Positions 6,895 through 13,391 of a stretch of 14,265 nucleotides of DNA are shown piece by piece (within the stretch, counting starts at the first letter, position 1; the number at the start of each line of letters is the position of its first letter). The position numbers and the translations under genes were made by a program. The notes under the pieces were generated by a model that was not told where the DNA came from, made no database searches, and saw only the letters and a program-made list of their open reading frames with translations. The stretch is from Nitrososphaeraceae archaeon (GTDB lineage: Archaea; Thermoproteota; Nitrososphaeria; Nitrososphaerales; Nitrososphaeraceae): the NCBI GenBank assembly GCA_025936955.1, contig JAICSL010000017.1, forward strand, positions 1-14,265, given 5' to 3'.

Positions 6895-6905
6895 CAATTT
6901 ATGAA
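6895..6905 (-). promoter_or_regulatory. TATA-like box of rpoE1-spt4-nadC
   Basis: TTCATAAATTG on the minus strand, centred about 35 nt before the rpoE1 ATG, inside the 71-nt gap after the ribbon-helix-helix gene. Confidence 0.4.
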
Positions 6906-6936
6906 CCTTTTGATTAAATGTACGAAAGAGAGACTT

Positions 6937-7488
6937 TTAAAGAGGAATTTCAAATTTTATTGAGGAATCCGTTATTTCAAATATTGTCTCCTTTTCAATT
7001 GTATTTTTTAGAGTAGACCGCAAATAGCCCTCAAAGAACTTTGAACCCTTTCTGCCCAACCTATGTCTTATGACAACTGTTCTACTACCGGATTGTATTA
7101 TTTCATCAAAAGTACCCAGATGTCCATATCTACATATGATTTTTTCGATGTACTCTAATACCTGTTGTTCTGTTATCTGCTTTTTCCAAAATAGTATTGT
7201 ATCTTTCGGTACCGTTTCACCAAGTTTCATACCAGTTCTAAATAGATTCTCTTCATCTATTGATTCCAATAGCGAGGTCAAGAATTCTAGGTTAATGACC
7301 ACCATATCTATTTTTGATAAATACCTGGTAAAGTCCGCATATCTCTTTAATATAATCCCTACTAAAGCATTAACGGATATTCCCATTCTTTCTGCTTCTT
7401 CATCCAAAACATTCGATAATTGTATATCAAATCTAAAGGATCGCGTTAAAGTAGTCAGGCGTGACTTTGCATCTGTATCTTGTACCAC
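6937..7488 (-). CDS. ribbon-helix-helix protein with unknown C-terminal domain
   Basis: A 183-residue protein. Residues about 16-52 match the Arc/MetJ ribbon-helix-helix pattern: an amphipathic strand SFRFDIQLS, helix NVLDEEAERMG, a turn ISVN, and helix ALVGIILKRYADF. The remaining 130 residues, from about LSKIDMVVINLEFL to the end, contain alternating helix and strand segments and basic patches (RHRLGRKGSK), but I recognise no family in them. The likely job is DNA binding as a dimer, possibly autoregulating its own divergent promoter with TFB. It starts at GTG: the first in-frame ATG is 34 codons in and would delete most of the RHH, and a TATA box lies about 30 nt before the GTG. What the C-terminal part senses is unknown. 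Confidence 0.72.
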   Translation of the reverse strand: MVQDTDAKSRLTTLTRSFRFDIQLSNVLDEEAERMGISVNALVGIILKRYADFTRYLSKIDMVVINLEFLTSLLESIDEENLFRTGMKLGETVPKDTILFWKKQITEQQVLEYIEKIICRYGHLGTFDEIIQSGSRTVVIRHRLGRKGSKFFEGYLRSTLKNTIEKETIFEITDSSIKFEIPL

Positions 7489-7503
7489 TTACTGTTTTAT
7501 ACA

Positions 7504-7588
7504 AACACATAAGTTATAAATTGAACGTTTGATGGTTACTGGTGCAGCTAAATGTGTTATAATTGGCTACTGATTACACCTTTGTGTA
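7504..7588. promoter_or_regulatory. candidate operator: ACAC/GTGT half-sites between RHH and TFB genes
   Basis: In the divergent spacer, AACACAT (7504-7510) is inverted as ATGTGTT (7552-7558), and TACAC-CTTT-GTGTA (7575-7588) is a tight inverted repeat ending 7 bp before the TFB TATA box. Four ACAC/GTGT half-sites in about 85 bp, flanking both promoters, suggest binding by a dimeric regulator, perhaps the RHH protein itself. Confidence 0.3.
7514..7522 (-). promoter_or_regulatory. TATA-like box of the RHH gene
   Basis: AATTTATAA on the minus strand about 30 nt before the GTG start at 7488, supporting that start. Confidence 0.5.
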
Positions 7589-7595
7589 CATGCTC

Positions 7596-7603
7596 TTTAT
7601 AAG
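7596..7603 (+). promoter_or_regulatory. TATA-like box of the TFB gene
   Basis: TTTATAAG centred 30 nt before ATG 7629. Because it lies downstream of the TTG at 7563 and of the ATG at 7590, those codons would not be in the mRNA; it fixes the start at 7629. Confidence 0.6.
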
Positions 7604-7628
7604 ATATACGAAAAAAACTATTACAAAC

Positions 7629-8615
7629 ATGAATAATATAACCAAGGTCGCATTGGACGAGAGTAGATATTCTGCTAACGAGCAAAGAAACGAATTAAGG
7701 GAACAAACTTCAAGCATACCTGATTCTGATGAAACGTGTAAGCTTTGTAAAAGTGATGCCATAGTGTTTGACATAGAAACAAGCGAATCGGTCTGCAGTT
7801 CGTGCGGTATGGTTTTACATGATAATATCGAGACTTTAGGACCAGAATGGAAAATCTATTCTAGTGATGATGTAGAAAGCAAGAGTAGAACTGGAATGCC
7901 TACCTCGTTAGCGTTTCATGATATGGGTCTGTCAACCTTCATATCATATTCTAACACGGATGCAAACGGCGCTGTGATTAGCCCAGAACAGTTGAGCAAA
8001 GTACAAAGAATGAGACGATGGAATAAGATATCCAGTAATAACAGAAGTTACCATCGAAACCTTAAGAATGCCTTTGCCATATTAAGCGCTGTAAAAGATA
8101 AACTGTCATTAAATGATGCTTTGATTGAAAAATCTGCCTATAATTATAGAAAGGCACTCGACAAAAGAATCATTAAGGGCCGATCCATCAGAGCATTAGT
8201 TGTGGCATCCATTTATGCCGCATGTAGAGAATTAAATGCTCCTAGGACTTTGGACGAAATTTCCGAAATAACAAATACTGACTCTATTTTTGCTGGTAAA
8301 TGTTATCGATTGCTTGTGAGGCATTTAAAGCTCCATTTACCAGTGATAGATTCTAATGTGTACTTGGCAAAAATAGCAAGTAGAGCAAAAGTAGGTGAAA
8401 AAACCTACAGACGAGCACTGGATATGCTTAATATCATGAAGGATAACCCTATTTCTCATGGAAAGGACCCGAATGCTCTGGCAGTTGCAGTATTATACGC
8501 TGCCTGTCTTAAAGAAGGAGAAAAAGTCAGTCAAGCACAGATCGCCGTTGCTGGTGATACGAGCATAGTAACGTTGAGAAAAAGATTCCAAGATGTAAAA
8601 AAAACAATTGGTTAA
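7629..8615 (+). CDS. tfb: transcription initiation factor TFB (TFIIB homologue)
   Basis: A 328-residue archaeal TFIIB that bridges TBP-bound TATA/BRE DNA and RNA polymerase. Numbering from ATG 7629: an unusually long, polar N-terminal extension (1-35), a zinc ribbon with C37, C40, C56 and C59, a B-reader/linker with GPEWKIY (71-77) and TGMPTSLAFHDMGLST (88-103), and two cyclin folds. The first fold includes GRSIRALVVASIYAACRELN (184-203); the second includes DPNALAVAVLYAACL and SQAQIAVAGDTSIVTLRKRF (301-320). The frame opens earlier at TTG 7563 and has an ATG at 7590, but the TATA box at 7596-7603 makes 7629 the credible start. Nitrososphaeria carry several TFB copies; whether this is the main or a special one cannot be told here. 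Divergent from the RHH gene. Confidence 0.95.
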   Translation: MNNITKVALDESRYSANEQRNELREQTSSIPDSDETCKLCKSDAIVFDIETSESVCSSCGMVLHDNIETLGPEWKIYSSDDVESKSRTGMPTSLAFHDMGLSTFISYSNTDANGAVISPEQLSKVQRMRRWNKISSNNRSYHRNLKNAFAILSAVKDKLSLNDALIEKSAYNYRKALDKRIIKGRSIRALVVASIYAACRELNAPRTLDEISEITNTDSIFAGKCYRLLVRHLKLHLPVIDSNVYLAKIASRAKVGEKTYRRALDMLNIMKDNPISHGKDPNALAVAVLYAACLKEGEKVSQAQIAVAGDTSIVTLRKRFQDVKKTIG

Positions 8616-8678
8616 CTTATAGTAAATGATACTAAATACAATTCTGTTTTAACTTTTATTATTTTGTACAATGAATCA

Positions 8679-8686
8679 TTTAAATA
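8679..8686 (+). promoter_or_regulatory. TATA-like box of the mrp gene
   Basis: TTTAAATA about 29 nt before the ATG at 8712. It follows the T-rich stretch after tfb (about 8643-8667), so mrp probably has its own promoter. Confidence 0.5.
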
Positions 8687-8711
8687 ACCTGAACTACAAA
8701 TTTTTATAATA

Positions 8712-9845
8712 ATGGTTACTGTTGATCAAATTCTAACTATATTGAAAACGGTTGTTGATCCTGAGTTACATAAAGACATAGTCTCTATGGGTATGATAAA
8801 AGATATTGCTATTCACGATGGCAGGGTTGCGTTTACACTTGAACTTACTACACCGGCGTGCCCTTTTAATAGCGACATAGAACAGGATGTCCGCAATGCA
8901 ATTGCTAATATAGGTGTCAAAGATCTTGACCTGAAGATTACAGCTAGAGTAATGGAAGGACGTGCGGTTTCCATGGATGAGCTATTGCCCGGAGTTAAAA
9001 ATATTTTGGCCGTCGCAAGTGGTAAAGGAGGGGTTGGAAAAACTACTGTTTCTGTGAATCTATCGCTTGCATTAGCTCGGACGGGTGCGAAAGTTGGATT
9101 ACTTGATGCAGATATTTATGGACCAAGTGTACCTTTGATGTTAGGTTTAAAGAAAGCACCAGAGGTAATTAATAACAAGATCGAACCAGCATTTTCAGAA
9201 GGAGTCAAATGCATATCTATGGGTTTCTTTTATGAGCAATCCCAACAAGCAGGCATATATAGAGGTCCGATCGTATCAGGTATTGTTAAGCAATTCCTAA
9301 CCGACGTTAATTGGGGCCAGCTTGATTATTTGATTATCGATTTGCCTCCAGGTACGGGAGATGCACCCTTGACACTTGCACAAACGATCCCAGTTACAGG
9401 CATAATCATAGTTACAACACCACAAGATGTTGCAATGAATGTAGCAGTAAAGGCGATAGGAATGTTCAATAAATTGAATGTACCTATAGTAGGAGTTATT
9501 GAAAACATGAGTTACATGCAATGCCCTCACTGCCACGAACAAATGCATGTATTTGGCAAAGGAGGCGGTCAAAAAGTGAGTGAACAGTTCAATATTCCAT
9601 TTCTAGGAGAGATTCCACTACATGCACATATAATGGAAGGAAGTGACTTTGGTAAGCCAGTAGTCATATCTGATCCAGAATCTATGCAGGCACATACATT
9701 TAGTAAGGTTGCAAAGGTTATAGCAGGAAAAGTAAGCATTATTGCTGCTGAAATTAGATCTCAGGAAGGCTCTGAAACCAAAGGCTCTGACCCTGATATT
9801 AAACTAGATCAGAAACAAACCCAAAGTGCCTCTCACCCAGGATGA
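8712..9845 (+). CDS. Mrp/ApbC (Nbp35-type) Fe-S carrier P-loop ATPase with N-terminal MIP18 domain
   Basis: A 377-residue cytosolic protein that binds and transfers Fe-S clusters to apoproteins. The MIP18/DUF59 domain covers about 1-85 with VDPELHKDIVSMGMI and TTPACP (conserved C50). The Mrp domain follows: deviant Walker A GKGGVGKTT (104-112), DADIYGPS (132-139), Walker B region DLPPGTGD (210-217), TTPQDVA (235-241), and CPHC (271-274), the cluster-binding CxxC shared by the dimer. The tail after about 350 is Gln/Ser/Lys-rich and probably disordered. The fusion and length fit archaeal Mrp proteins. The last 20 nt overlap the next gene (dephospho-CoA kinase) in another frame, so the two form an operon. 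Client candidates encoded nearby are NadA and TYW1, both Fe-S enzymes; that link is only suggestive. Confidence 0.93.
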   Translation: MVTVDQILTILKTVVDPELHKDIVSMGMIKDIAIHDGRVAFTLELTTPACPFNSDIEQDVRNAIANIGVKDLDLKITARVMEGRAVSMDELLPGVKNILAVASGKGGVGKTTVSVNLSLALARTGAKVGLLDADIYGPSVPLMLGLKKAPEVINNKIEPAFSEGVKCISMGFFYEQSQQAGIYRGPIVSGIVKQFLTDVNWGQLDYLIIDLPPGTGDAPLTLAQTIPVTGIIIVTTPQDVAMNVAVKAIGMFNKLNVPIVGVIENMSYMQCPHCHEQMHVFGKGGGQKVSEQFNIPFLGEIPLHAHIMEGSDFGKPVVISDPESMQAHTFSKVAKVIAGKVSIIAAEIRSQEGSETKGSDPDIKLDQKQTQSASHPG

Positions 9846-10350
9846 TATTCTCATATTAAAACAACCATTTGGCACCCTTATTTTGGATAGGGAGATAACC
9901 AAAGAAAGGATAACCAGTTTTTTAAAAGATGCCAAGAAAGTAGTCTCTATCGGGGATGCTACTACTTATACACTAATTTCCTTTGACATAACTCCCGATT
10001 TATCTATAATAGATGGTAAAGAAAGGCGATCTAAAAACAATATCAAGAGATGCATCATCGATGATAATTATAATCAATGCAGAGTCATAAAGTTCCGGTG
10101 TCGTAATCGTGCCGGTACCATTTCAAGAGATGCCTTGTCCGTTCTACACGATGCATTAAGAATTTCAGAACCAGTTAGAATTATTGTGGAGGGAGAAGAG
10201 GACATGTTAGCATTAGCAATTTTCGCAATCGTTCCTGACGATTCGTTAGTGTTATACGGCCAACCTTTAGAAGGAATGGTTATAGTCAAAATTGATAATA
10301 AAGTGCGAGAAAAAGCTAAAGATTTAATGAGCAGAGTAGAATTCGAGTAA
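9826..10350 (+). CDS. GTP-dependent dephospho-CoA kinase (DUF359)
   Basis: A 174-residue enzyme that phosphorylates dephospho-CoA with GTP, the last step of CoA synthesis in archaea, which lack bacterial CoaE. The DUF359 blocks are all present: a leading LKQPFGTLI (11-19), SIGDATTYT (41-49), DGKERR (63-68), NRAGTIS (94-100), EGEEDMLALAI (122-132) and VLYGQPLEGMV (142-152). Length is typical. It begins at GTG inside the end of mrp (20-nt overlap); no better start precedes the conserved core. In many archaea DUF359 sits beside spt4 and rps24e; here it is separated from spt4 by about 3.6 kb and joined to mrp. A candidate C/D box RNA begins only about 9 nt past its stop. Confidence 0.93.
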   Translation: MPLTQDDILILKQPFGTLILDREITKERITSFLKDAKKVVSIGDATTYTLISFDITPDLSIIDGKERRSKNNIKRCIIDDNYNQCRVIKFRCRNRAGTISRDALSVLHDALRISEPVRIIVEGEEDMLALAIFAIVPDDSLVLYGQPLEGMVIVKIDNKVREKAKDLMSRVEFE

Positions 10351-10355
10351 GCTAG

Positions 10356-10422
10356 GGGATGATGATGTGGTGGCTGCTTGATTCCTCGTAAGGAAAATGA
10401 GAGATTTAACAGTGTCTGACCC
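10356..10422 (+). ncRNA. candidate C/D box guide sRNA
   Basis: The order and spacing of boxes fit an archaeal C/D RNA. Box C is ATGATGA (10359-10365), followed by 12 nt, a D'-like TTGA (10378-10381), 15 nt, a degenerate C'-like ATGAGAG (10397-10403), 12 nt, and box D CTGA (10416-10419). GGG before box C and CCC after box D can form a short closing stem. It begins just after the dephospho-CoA kinase stop, so it could be cut from that mRNA. D' and C' are imperfect and no promoter is obvious. Confidence 0.33.
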
Positions 10423-10710
10423 AAGTATTCTGCTTTCACTCTAAGATAGTTTATTAAGTTTGATTAGTATACTCAAAATGAAGATTCTAATCATCTGAAA
10501 GTAGGTCAATTGTATTAACGAGATTTTAAAAGTGTAATCTAAAAAAAACTGATGTTTTGAGTATGGCGCCATCCTTTGCATATATTAACCTCTATTTTTA
10601 AGTTTTAACATTTTTTATAATTGACTGCGGATTATTTAGTATACTTCATAAAGAAAACAGAAAAAATTTCTCAACAGTCCTAGTCTAATAATAACTTATT
10701 CTACTAATTC

Positions 10711-10730
10711 TTCTATTCTCTAGAATAGAA
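10711..10730. repeat. tight 9-bp inverted repeat
   Basis: TTCTATTCT and AGAATAGAA are perfect arms around the two bases CT. In RNA this would be an 8-bp stem with a TCTA loop. It lies in the long spacer; a T-run comes only about 40 nt later, so terminator function is uncertain. Confidence 0.4.
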
Positions 10731-10891
10731 TGGATCTTCCAGCTCTTTCAGAAGCCTAGATTGAAGGATTTTTTAATATAACGAGAACCTCGTGAACTAA
10801 GACATTCCTAGAATTATAAAATCCTTAGTATAATTTTAGATGATCGAATAATATGCTCAAATCATAAGCAGATGATTAGCAGTTTATTAAT

Positions 10892-10938
10892 TGACGTCAG
10901 AGTTCAGCAACAAGGCATAGCCCGGTTGGAAAACAATC
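10892..10938 (+). repeat. intergenic module copy A (TGACGTCA / GAGTTCAG / ATAGCCC / ACAATC)
   Basis: Four exact blocks in fixed order: TGACGTCA (10892-10899), GAGTTCAG (10900-10907), ATAGCCC (10917-10923), ACAATC (10933-10938). The same four recur at 13852-13910 with slightly different spacing. GAATAATAT also precedes both copies (10846-10854 here). Confidence 0.5.
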
Positions 10939-11037
10939 AAAGAAAAAGTAGGGATTGGAACATTAATTCTGTGTACTACATATCAATCAATTTAATGATA
11001 GTATGTTAGTAAATTTTGATTTAATGCTTTAGCTCAT

Positions 11038-11469
11038 CTAACTTTGACTACGCGTTACTCCAATTACGTCCACCGAATTAAAAGCCTTTTGACCGCCGCT
11101 GCATTCTATTTTGCCGGTCAAATTGTTCGTATCCCCTTCAGTAATCAAATGGTATTTACTTGTATATGTGAATTTCCATTTTGAGTAATCATCTGCACCG
11201 CCCGGTCCTGTTGCTTTCACTAGTTGATAAGGAGCTTTATCACTCCAATCTGCATAGACCTCACATTTTGTTCCCGGTGTAGCACTAGATGTTCCAGATA
11301 TAGTGAGCTTGCCGACAGGAACCTTCTCGCCATTATGAATGGATGTGATTTTTACATCAAGATGTTGTGATCCTGCTGCATACACTACGTTATTGGTCAT
11401 TAAAGCTGCGAAGAGATATGCTGCAGCTACTGGGACAAAAGTTGCCAATAATTTTGTTTTTGAAACCAT
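11038..11469 (-). CDS. secreted Ig-like protein of unknown function
   Basis: A 143-residue exported protein. Residues 1-32 form a signal peptide: a basic start (MVSKTK), a hydrophobic core to about 24, and a likely cut near VYAAG. The mature part looks like one immunoglobulin-like beta sandwich: DVKITSIHNGEKVPVGKLTI with SGTSSATPGTKC (38-69) resembles the start of bacterial Ig-like or cell-adhesion repeats. C69 and C123 could form a disulfide, and NLT (116-118) is a possible N-glycosylation site. No anchor or catalytic residues are seen, so it may be released or bound to the cell envelope. A TATA box 28 nt before the ATG supports the start. It stands alone, flanked by long spacers. Extracellular localisation is well supported; function is not known. 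Confidence 0.72.
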   Translation of the reverse strand: MVSKTKLLATFVPVAAAYLFAALMTNNVVYAAGSQHLDVKITSIHNGEKVPVGKLTISGTSSATPGTKCEVYADWSDKAPYQLVKATGPGGADDYSKWKFTYTSKYHLITEGDTNNLTGKIECSGGQKAFNSVDVIGVTRSQS

Positions 11470-11491
11470 AGATGCCTTAATTATCTGTCGA

Positions 11492-11501
11492 CTTATAATG
11501 C
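11492..11501 (-). promoter_or_regulatory. TATA-like box of the secreted protein gene
   Basis: GCATTATAAG on the minus strand, about 28 nt before the ATG at 11469. Confidence 0.55.
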
Positions 11502-11732
11502 ATTCTCCTCTTCATTTTCTAAAAAAAAATTGATTTATGCGAATAATAATGAAGTTTCATATAAAATAACGATAATCTGTATGTTTTGTGAAGGATTAAT
11601 AAACGATTTAAAGTTATTTATAAATGTTCGTTAAGATAATTCTAAATATATCTCAATTTTGATAGTATTTCAAAGTTTCACAAAGAATATTTGGTAATTC
11701 CTTAACCATTACACTTTAAAATAGGATTCATC

Positions 11733-11768
11733 AAAAATGACGTTAATGGATAGATCCTTTTCCATTAA
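11733..11768 (-). terminator. hairpin plus T-run after TYW1
   Basis: On the minus strand, 16 nt past the TYW1 stop, TTAATGGA and TCCATTAA form a perfect 8-bp stem with a 10-nt loop, followed a few bases later by TTTTT (11733-11737). The position suits a 3'-end signal; archaea mostly use the T-run. Confidence 0.42.
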
Positions 11769-11784
11769 ACTACTGAGGTATGTG

Positions 11785-12801
11785 TTAGTTGATCCATCTA
11801 TCAACATACCGCTTCTGGTTTTGTAAAACTATTATTCTCGAGATTTCGCTTTCATCCATTGTAGAGAATTGTGGTAGTTTACGACATAATTCTCTACCAA
11901 AATTCCGAATCTCATCCATATCAACCATGTTGCTTTTTTTGAGCCTCTGAGTGGACATTCCAATATGCATATAAGATTTCAATTCTATAAAATGAGGATT
12001 ACCAGCAAGCATGATCTTCGAAAACTCATCTATAAATTGCGTACCCAGATTGTATCCTCCAATCATTGTCATTCTAAGAACCGTCCTTGTGTCTGCCGAA
12101 GCAAGAAATGACAAGCTCTTGAGCCATCTTTGCCAAGCATCCTTGTGGCGAGGTCGATTAATTCGATAAAACATGTCTTTGTTGGATGCATTAGCAGATA
12201 AGTATAACTGGGTAGGCAATGCATTTTCTTCTGCGAGTCTCTGAAGCATATCAGGTTCTTGTCCATTAGTTACAAGAAAGATGGATTTAGTCTCTCTCAG
12301 GCTCTTAAGATACTTTATTAGTTTTGGTAATTTCGGATACATCGTCGGTTCTCCAGATAGTGAAATTGCATAATGTGCAGGTCGCAAAGCCTCATTGAGC
12401 TTTTCTTTGTCATTTTTTTCATTTCCGTAAAAACCATTGATTAACTTCTTCCTCTCTACTAGCAGATTGTGAATTATAGCATCCGGTTCATCTACTAATT
12501 CAGCAGGCATATTTAAGGTATCATAGAATTCAGTAGGGCGCCAACAGTATATGCATCTATTTTCGCAATTCATGGCTGTTGGAGTCATTTCCATACATCT
12601 ATGGGTTGAAATTCCATAGAATTTGTGCTTATAGCAATTGCCCTCATTTGCAAAAGATTTCTTCGTCCAATGACAAAGTTCTACTGCAGAATGATTATAG
12701 ACTCCATATTTAGCTCTCTGTAATTTTGCCTTAGTTGTTGGGGTTATGTTAATCAGATTATCTTCCATTACATGGGAAACGTACTCATCTGAACAGCTCA
12801 T
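11785..12801 (-). CDS. tyw1: 4-demethylwyosine synthase TYW1 (radical SAM)
   Basis: A 338-residue archaeal TYW1 that uses SAM and pyruvate to turn N1-methylguanosine-37 of tRNA-Phe into 4-demethylwyosine, which protects reading frame. Radical SAM cluster: C79, C83, C86 in CENRCIYCW. The second [4Fe-4S] set is C43, C56, C69, each 13 residues apart, with K58 (two after C56) where the family has the pyruvate-binding lysine. Other blocks: YAISLSGEPTMYP (144-156), IFLVTNG (174-180), LYLSANA (199-205), LRMTMIGGYN (242-251) and the C-terminal ELKSYMHIG. No flavodoxin domain, as usual in archaea. An upstream in-frame TTG (12807) exists, but ATG 12801 fits the TATA box at 12829-12836, about 31 nt upstream. 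Single gene with its own promoter and probable terminator. Confidence 0.95.
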   Translation of the reverse strand: MSCSDEYVSHVMEDNLINITPTTKAKLQRAKYGVYNHSAVELCHWTKKSFANEGNCYKHKFYGISTHRCMEMTPTAMNCENRCIYCWRPTEFYDTLNMPAELVDEPDAIIHNLLVERKKLINGFYGNEKNDKEKLNEALRPAHYAISLSGEPTMYPKLPKLIKYLKSLRETKSIFLVTNGQEPDMLQRLAEENALPTQLYLSANASNKDMFYRINRPRHKDAWQRWLKSLSFLASADTRTVLRMTMIGGYNLGTQFIDEFSKIMLAGNPHFIELKSYMHIGMSTQRLKKSNMVDMDEIRNFGRELCRKLPQFSTMDESEISRIIVLQNQKRYVDRWIN

Positions 12802-13255
12802 TAGCAATTCAATTAGGATAAGGAGAGAATTTAAACATTACATTCATTCATTTACTTAATTTACAAATTCTATTAACAATATTCTTTTGAATAATTTATG
12901 GTAACATCTGAACATAAATGCATTCTATGTTGACAAAGTAGATTATCATTAAAAGCGTAAAGATAGTTTACGTTAGAAGCTCAAATCAGTGGGCAGTATT
13001 AATTCTTCCTGACTTGTTAATAAAAATACCTAATTTAGAGCATCTTTTCTTAAGTAACTAGAAAAGAGATCATTTACATAACAAATAGAGTTAAAGAAAC
13101 GAGCAGACCTAGCTGAGTTAAAAATCATGCATAATGTTGTTTTTGTGGTATGTAAATGAAACAACTGTTAGGTCAACATTTTAACCAACTAAAAGTTTTT
13201 AATGGATCTGATTCCGTTGTAAGATCAAAATTTCACTTTATATCACATTTAACAA
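12802..13255. other. intergenic region between TYW1 and tRNA-His
   Basis: Starts with the TYW1 promoter, then AT-rich sequence without a gene. TCTTTTCT (13043-13050) and AGAAAAGA (13060-13067) make an 8-bp inverted repeat with a 9-nt loop. Nothing else was identified. Confidence 0.5.
12829..12836 (-). promoter_or_regulatory. TATA-like box of TYW1
   Basis: GTTTAAAT-like sequence on the minus strand, about 31 nt before ATG 12801; it argues against the TTG at 12807. Confidence 0.5.
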
Positions 13256-13262
13256 TTATATA
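13256..13262 (+). promoter_or_regulatory. BoxA/TATA element of tRNA-His
   Basis: TTATATA centred about 30 nt upstream of the first tRNA base. Confidence 0.5.
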
Positions 13263-13288
13263 CAGATATTATTGTAGTATTACATACT

Positions 13289-13391
13289 GGCCTTCGTAGT
13301 ATAGCCTGGTTAGTATAGGCGGCTGTGGGCGATTCTTTATGTTACTTATGACGGAGACCGCTTGAGGAGGGTTCAAATCCCTCCGAAGGCC
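13289..13391 (+). tRNA. tRNA-His (GUG) with a 28-nt intron
   Basis: The acceptor arms are GCCTTCG (13290-13296) and CGAAGGC (13384-13390). A genome-encoded G at 13289 faces C73 (13391), the G-1:C73 identity pair of tRNA-His. The anticodon stem GGCGG/CCGCT holds GTG at 13325-13327. The T arm is GAGGG-TTCAAAT-CCCTC (13367-13383). The D arm (about 13299-13316) contains GG in its loop; its stem has G-U pairs. The anticodon loop is interrupted after position 37 by an intron at 13329-13356. Exons and intron form a canonical bulge-helix-bulge: a 4-bp helix CTGT/ACGG between 3-nt bulges, the substrate of archaeal splicing endonuclease. CCA is not encoded. Confidence 0.93.
13329..13356 (+). other. tRNA-His intron (canonical 37/38 position)
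   Basis: Cut sites fall after G13328 and after G13356. 3-nt bulges GGG (13327-13329) and AGA (13355-13357) flank the 4-bp helix 13323-13326 with 13351-13354. The inner helix is weak, only about two pairs next to the bulge. Confidence 0.85.

Larger units (their letters stand above)
10351..11037. other. intergenic region after dephospho-CoA kinase
   Basis: About 690 nt with no convincing gene. It holds, in order: the candidate C/D box RNA (10356-10422), T-rich stretches near 10595-10620, a near-perfect hairpin (10711-10730) followed by GGATTTTTT about 40 nt on, a 45-codon frame (10872-11009, MISSLLIDVRVQQQ...) and copy A of the TGACGTCA module (10892-10938). The 45-codon frame contains QQGIARLENNQRKS, faintly like the end of an XRE helix-turn-helix, but it lacks a well-placed promoter, so I do not call it a gene. 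Confidence 0.45.
11470..11784. other. spacer between TYW1 and the secreted protein gene
   Basis: Carries the promoter of the secreted protein (about 11492-11501) and, at the other end, the hairpin after TYW1. The remaining AT-rich sequence shows no gene. Confidence 0.5.

Noticed and set aside
7070..7519. 149-codon plus-strand frame opposite the RHH gene
   Set aside because: Complete antisense overlap with the RHH protein gene and a Ser/Cys-rich, domain-free product.
7563..7628. Extended N-terminus of TFB from TTG 7563
   Set aside because: The TATA box at 7596-7603 lies inside this stretch, so it is unlikely to be transcribed as part of the mRNA.
10074..10439. 121-codon minus-strand frame
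   Set aside because: Antisense to dephospho-CoA kinase and beyond; no domain, and the plus-strand gene is certain.
12802..12807. TTG start for TYW1
   Set aside because: An ATG two codons on fits the promoter and family length; the predicted transcript start is about at the TTG.
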